From assembly GCA_964449175.1 (NCBI GenBank), contig CAYUYH010000097.1, positions 1-9,612 of the forward strand: a stretch of DNA of 9,612 nt, read 5' to 3'. Below are positions 6,384-9,612 of this stretch, one piece after another. Both the position numbers and the translations under genes were made by a program. The first letter of the stretch is position 1, and each line of letters begins with the position of its first letter. The notes under the pieces are model-generated. The model saw only the letters and a list, made by a program, of their open reading frames with translations, ran no database searches and was not told where the DNA came from. The stretch is from CAYUYH01 sp964449175 (lineage in GTDB: Bacteria; Planctomycetota; Phycisphaerae; SM23-33).

Positions 6384-7175
6384 ATGACGGATACTGAAGG
6401 TCCAGACCTGAACAGATACTCCCGCCAGATCGCCTACCCCCCGCTGGGCCTGGCCGGTCAGAAGCGCCTCGCCGCCGGGCGGGTGCTGATCGTGGGCGTC
6501 GGCGGGCTTGGCAGCTGGTCGGCTGAGCTGCTGGCGCGGGCCGGCGTGGGCATGATGCGCCTGGCAGACGACGACAAGGTGGACCTGACCAACATCCATC
6601 GCCAGGGGCTCTACGATGCCGCCGACGCCGCCGCGGCCACGCCCAAGGTCCACGCCGCCGCCGCCCGCATCGCGCGGATCAACGACCGCTGCACCGTCGA
6701 GCCTATTGCCGAGCGCGTCGATAGGCATAACATCGCGGCCCTTGCCGACGGGGTCGATCTGGTACTGGACGGCAGCGACAACTTCGCCGTACGCTTCCTG
6801 ATAAATGACTACTGCGTCAACTACTCCCTTCCATGGGTCTTCGCCGGCGTGGTGGGCACGGAGGGCCAGGTTATGAGCATCCTGCCGGGCGGGCCTTGCC
6901 TGCGATGCGTGTACGATCAGCCGCCCCCGCCGTGCGCGGACCCGTCGTGCAGGGCAGCCGGCGTGCTCGGGCCGGCGGTCGCGGCGATCTCTGCCTTTCA
7001 GGCGGCTGAAGCCATCAAGATACTCTCCGGCCACAGCCGAGACGCGAGCCCGTACCTGACGAAACTCGACCTGTGGACCAACAGCCTCCAGCGGATCGAC
7101 GCAGCCGCGGCGGCCGGCAACGTGGACTGCCCGTGCTGCAAGCAGGGGCGCTATGATTACCTGGAGGGTGTGTAG
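6384..7175 (+). CDS. ThiF/MoeB/HesA-family E1-like adenylating enzyme
   Basis: The 263-aa protein belongs to the E1-like enzymes that adenylate the C-terminal glycine of ubiquitin-like sulfur carriers (ThiS, MoaD, CysO type) to prepare thiocarboxylates. It starts with the family's RYSRQI (11-16), then the nucleotide loop GVGGLG (38-43), an acidic patch DDD (62-64), NIHRQ (70-74) with its Arg, Lys88 and DGSDN (129-133). Zinc ligands are CLRC (172-175) and CPCC (249-252). Cys189, just before AGVLGP, aligns with the position of the ThiF cysteine. There is no C-terminal rhodanese domain. The ATG lacks an SD; TAGACT at 6369-6374 could be a -10 box for a near-leaderless message. cysK follows after 29 bases, so the pair is probably one operon and a sulfur-transfer role is likely. 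Which carrier it serves is unknown. Confidence 0.88.
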   Translation: MTDTEGPDLNRYSRQIAYPPLGLAGQKRLAAGRVLIVGVGGLGSWSAELLARAGVGMMRLADDDKVDLTNIHRQGLYDAADAAAATPKVHAAAARIARINDRCTVEPIAERVDRHNIAALADGVDLVLDGSDNFAVRFLINDYCVNYSLPWVFAGVVGTEGQVMSILPGGPCLRCVYDQPPPPCADPSCRAAGVLGPAVAAISAFQAAEAIKILSGHSRDASPYLTKLDLWTNSLQRIDAAAAAGNVDCPCCKQGRYDYLEGV

Positions 7176-7204
7176 AGACCCTCTCGCGGACAGGAGCTAC
7201 GACG

Positions 7205-8149
7205 ATGCGGACCTTCGATGACATCACCTCGACGATCGGGCGAACTCCGCTCGTGCGGATTCGCAAGCTGATTTCCTCCAAGGCGACCGTGCTGGCGAAG
7301 ATGGAGTGCTTCAACCCGATGGCGTCGGTCAAGGACCGCATCGGCCTGGCTATGATCGAGGCCGGCGAGTGCGACGGGAAGATCACCTCGGCCACGACGA
7401 TCATCGAGCCGACCAGCGGCAACACGGGAATCGCGCTGGCCTTCGTGTGCGCCGCCCGCGGGTACCGCTGCATCGTGACGATGCCGGAGTCGATGAGCAT
7501 CGAGCGGCGGAAGGTTCTGCGCGCGGTCGGAGCGGAGGTGGTGCTTACGCCGGCGGCTGAGGGGATGAAGGGCGCCATCACCAAGGCCGACGAGCTGCGC
7601 CAGTCCATCCGCGACAGCTTCGTGCCGCAACAGTTCGACAACCCAGCCAACCCGCGGATCCATCGCCTGACCACGGCTGAGGAGATATGGACCGACACCG
7701 GCGGCAAGGTCGACGTCCTGATTGCCGGCGTGGGCACCGGCGGGACGATCACGGGCGTCGCCGAGGCAATCAAGCAGCGGCGGCCGAGCTTCCGCGCCAT
7801 AGCCGTCGAGCCGGCCCAGAGCCCGGTGATCTCCCAGGCACTGTCCGGTCAGCCGGCCACGCCCGGCCCGCACAAGATCCAGGGCATCGGCGCGGGATTT
7901 CTCCCCGGCGTGCTGAACCTTGATGTCGTGGACGAGGCCATCCAGATAGACCAGGACGAGGCGATCGACTGGGCCCGCAGGGCAGCCAAGGTGGAGGCGC
8001 TGTTCGTGGGCATCTCGTCGGGGGCGGCCCTGGCCGCGGCCAACAAGGTCGCCCAGCGCGACGACAGCGCCGGCAAGTGCATCGTGGCCATCATCCCCAG
8101 CTTCGGCGAGCGGTATCTCTCCAGCCCGCTGTTCGAGAACCTCGCCTGA
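7205..8149 (+). CDS. cysK: Cysteine synthase (O-acetylserine sulfhydrylase)
   Basis: The 314-aa protein is a fold-type II PLP enzyme that makes cysteine from O-acetylserine and sulfide in the cytoplasm. Lys43 in ASVKDR is the PLP-binding lysine. TSGNTG (70-75) binds the substrate carboxylate, GTGGT (177-181) holds the cofactor phosphate, and Ser271-Ser272 in GISSGAA contact the pyridine nitrogen. MPESMSIERR (93-102) and IQGIGAGF (225-232) are classical for CysK-type enzymes. Length is normal, and no C-terminal CBS regulatory domain is present. An SD (AGGAG, 7192-7196) lies eight bases before the ATG. It follows the E1-like gene by 29 bases, probably in one operon. A carrier-thiocarboxylate-using variant (Mycobacterium CysM type) is possible from context, but the sequence looks canonical. 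Confidence 0.93.
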   Translation: MRTFDDITSTIGRTPLVRIRKLISSKATVLAKMECFNPMASVKDRIGLAMIEAGECDGKITSATTIIEPTSGNTGIALAFVCAARGYRCIVTMPESMSIERRKVLRAVGAEVVLTPAAEGMKGAITKADELRQSIRDSFVPQQFDNPANPRIHRLTTAEEIWTDTGGKVDVLIAGVGTGGTITGVAEAIKQRRPSFRAIAVEPAQSPVISQALSGQPATPGPHKIQGIGAGFLPGVLNLDVVDEAIQIDQDEAIDWARRAAKVEALFVGISSGAALAAANKVAQRDDSAGKCIVAIIPSFGERYLSSPLFENLA

Positions 8150-8172
8150 CCACGAGGAAGTTGTGTTTGACA

Positions 8173-8188
8173 TGGCACACTTGTGGCG
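8173..8188 (+). promoter_or_regulatory. Sigma-54-like promoter element
   Basis: TGGCAC (8173-8178) is an exact -24 element and GGC (8185-8187) stands where TTGC is expected. The GG (8174-8175) and GC (8186-8187) are ten bases apart, as sigma-54 holoenzyme requires. One T of the -12 box is replaced. It would start transcription about 340 bases before the PAS gene, which is a long leader. Confidence 0.3.
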
Positions 8189-8191
8189 CCA

Positions 8192-8231
8192 ATTCACGTT
8201 TCCGCAGCGGATCTGGGCATCTTTTGTGAAT
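8192..8231. repeat. Inverted repeat with nested palindrome
   Basis: ATTCAC (8192-8197) and GTGAAT (8226-8231) are perfect inverted copies 28 bases apart. Between them CCGC-A-GCGG (8202-8210) is a second palindrome. The arms are short, so this may be chance, but the position next to the sigma-54-like element makes an operator plausible. Confidence 0.3.
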
Positions 8232-8537
8232 CGTTCCGAAAGGTCGGCGCAGTAACTAAGCCCTTTGCCCAGCAGGTCGATATAGGCGCAGTCAGACTAG
8301 GCTGGCAGAGGTTCGTACGACCGCGGCCGGGTTGGTGGGGTCGCGGCGACGAGGTCGGGGTCGAGCGACGTTGCGGCGGAATCGCTGTTGCCTGCCGGCT
8401 CCATCCCGATACCTCGCCATCGCCGCGGCGCGAGGTCCTCCACACCAGGCCTGCTACGGCCGGCGCCACGGCGCCCTCGAACTGTCGCCGGCGGGAAAGA
8501 GGACACAGCCGTCCCGGGCTCGCTGAAGGGAAGACGG

Positions 8538-9612
8538 ATGCACGCTCCGCTGAGAGGCAGGACCATGTGTGTGATCGGCGTGGTAGCCGGTCTGGGTCTG
8601 CTGGTTCAGATAGCGGCGATGTGTCTGCAATCCTCCCCGCCGGCGCGTTCGGTCGCGGCGAGCAGCCTGACGGCCCGAGTGGGCTCGGCGCTTGCCGCGT
8701 TTGTCGCCGTGGCCGTGGCCTGTTTCAGCGCTGCCGTCCTGGGTTGGCTGAACGGGCATCGCGCCCGGGACGGCGCCTCGCCCGACGCCGCGGCGCCCGA
8801 CGGCGGGCGAACGCGGCCGGAGGAATCGCTCGCCGGCCAGGACCGATTCATGCAAAGGCTCCTCGACGCGATTCCCATAGCGGTGTCCTACCGGGAGATC
8901 GGCGGCAAGCTGCTTGGGTGCAACAAGAAGTTCGAGGGGATCAGCGGCGTTGGTCGGGAGAAGCTCATCGGCAAGCAGATATGGGACATCGTTCCGCCCG
9001 CCGTCGCCGAGCAACTGGCCGCGAACGACCAGGTGTTGCTCGATACCGGCAAGCCCCAGACATGTGACATTGTCGTGCCCACGAAGGACGGATCATCCCG
9101 CCACGTCCTCCTCCACCGCGGGGCGTTCCTCAATCCCGACGGCACGCCCGGCGGCATCGTGGGCGCATCGGTGGACATAACCGACCTGAAGCGAGCCGAG
9201 AAGGATCGCATCTCGCTGCTTCGCCGCCAGCAGGCCATCCTGGAGCACATACCAGCGTGTGTGTTCCTCAAGGACACCAACGGGCGGTTCGTCGCCGCGA
9301 ATCGAGCCTATCTGGAGACGCTTCCGCCGCACATGGACGACGTGGTCGGAAAGACCGTGCGTGACATGTTCCCCCCTCACGTCGCACAGGTCTTTGAGGC
9401 CGAGGACGCGAAGGTCCTGAAAGAGGGCAGGACGCTCCAGAAGGAAGAAGAGGTCGTCCTGCGCGACGGAAGGCGAGTCCAGATGGCGGTCTCCTTTGCC
9501 CCGACCCTGACGGAGGAAAGCAAGGTCGTCGGCATGGTGGGGGTGCAGTTCGACATCACCGAGCAGAAGCGCGTGGAAGCGGAGCTGCACCAGGCTCGGC
9601 GAAGGGCAGAGA
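8538..9612 (+). CDS. Membrane-anchored sensor with two PAS domains (3' partial)
   Basis: The frame is open from the ATG at 8538 to the window end (358 codons). An SD-like AAGGGA lies six bases upstream, and hydrophobic segments at about residues 11-30 and 49-71 suggest two membrane helices with a short loop outside. Two PAS domains follow, at ~104-222 and ~231-346. Each opens with a PAS-type helix and strand (LLDAIPIAVSYRE; ILEHIPACVFLKD) and ends with the PAC signature (VGASVDITDLKRAEKD; VGVQFDITEQKRVEAEL). Such proteins sense a ligand, redox state or light through PAS and pass it to a C-terminal output, here beyond the window: most likely a histidine kinase, possibly GGDEF. No haem or flavin residues can be named with confidence. 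The gene is separated from cysK by 388 bases and is probably independently regulated. Confidence 0.88.
   Translation, partial: MHAPLRGRTMCVIGVVAGLGLLVQIAAMCLQSSPPARSVAASSLTARVGSALAAFVAVAVACFSAAVLGWLNGHRARDGASPDAAAPDGGRTRPEESLAGQDRFMQRLLDAIPIAVSYREIGGKLLGCNKKFEGISGVGREKLIGKQIWDIVPPAVAEQLAANDQVLLDTGKPQTCDIVVPTKDGSSRHVLLHRGAFLNPDGTPGGIVGASVDITDLKRAEKDRISLLRRQQAILEHIPACVFLKDTNGRFVAANRAYLETLPPHMDDVVGKTVRDMFPPHVAQVFEAEDAKVLKEGRTLQKEEEVVLRDGRRVQMAVSFAPTLTEESKVVGMVGVQFDITEQKRVEAELHQARRRAE

Larger units (their letters stand above)
8150..8537. other. 388-base gene-free stretch between cysK and the PAS sensor
   Basis: I find no convincing gene here. A frame from 8183 runs through to 9067, but it conflicts with the well-supported PAS frame and shows no domain. 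The left third is richer in A+T than its surroundings and holds a perfect TTGACA (8167-8172) without a good -10, an overlapping sigma-54-like element and an inverted repeat. The right part contains short GC hairpins such as GGCGC/GCGCC near 8462-8475. No clear terminator follows cysK. Confidence 0.6.

Noticed and set aside
7157..8197. 346-codon minus-strand frame
   Set aside because: Antisense to cysK, which has complete active-site motifs; the antisense product shows no family features.
8150..8537. tRNA, c-di-GMP riboswitch or insertion sequence in the gene-free region
   Set aside because: No T-loop sequence or cloverleaf, no GEMM-type conserved core, and no terminal inverted repeats or transposase fragment could be found by eye.
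8183..9067. 294-codon plus-strand frame covering the gene-free region
   Set aside because: It overlaps the PAS sensor in a different frame, is Arg/Gly-rich without domain signals, and has no SD at its start.

Overview
The window is GC-rich bacterial chromosome with closely packed genes. It carries ten protein-coding genes and no rRNA, tRNA, CRISPR array, transposase or phage gene that I can recognise. GC content, an alanine/proline-rich protein style, a mix of genes with and without Shine-Dalgarno (SD) sequences, and an archaeal-looking thymidylate synthase would fit a Planctomycetota/Phycisphaerae-type or other environmental high-GC lineage. That assignment is inference; no marker gene settles it.

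Left block (1-3638, + strand): the 3' part of a membrane protein with a large tetratricopeptide-like domain, then a family-28-type glycosyltransferase of the MGDG synthase/UgtP kind (glycolipid synthesis), then a divergent ThyA-family thymidylate synthase. Gaps are 69 and 53 bases, so co-transcription is possible, but the functions are not obviously linked.

Middle block (3681-6203, - strand, convergent with the left block): a two-gene signalling unit reads from a very good sigma-70-type promoter at 5537-5565. Its first gene is a 164-aa degenerate receiver with a FliM-like C-terminal motif. The second, four bases on, is a diguanylate cyclase with a pseudo-receiver N-terminus, an intact GGDEF site, an inhibitory RxxD site and a very basic tail. 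Further upstream on the same strand are a small MazG-like nucleotide pyrophosphohydrolase and a 56-aa 2[4Fe-4S] ferredoxin, separated by a clear hairpin terminator.

Right block (6384-9612, + strand): an E1-like ThiF/MoeB/HesA adenylating enzyme followed 29 bases later by cysteine synthase CysK, which suggests a sulfur-handling operon. A 388-base gene-free stretch follows, holding a sigma-54-like element and an inverted repeat. Then comes the 5' part of a membrane-anchored two-PAS sensor that runs off the window.

Most of this is ordinary housekeeping and signalling. I see no convincing wholly new system. The parts most worth a second look are the paired pseudo-receiver/GGDEF unit with its FliM-like peptide, the E1-CysK pair without a visible sulfur carrier, the archaeal-type thymidylate synthase, and the structured intergenic regions around 6254-6366 and 8167-8231.
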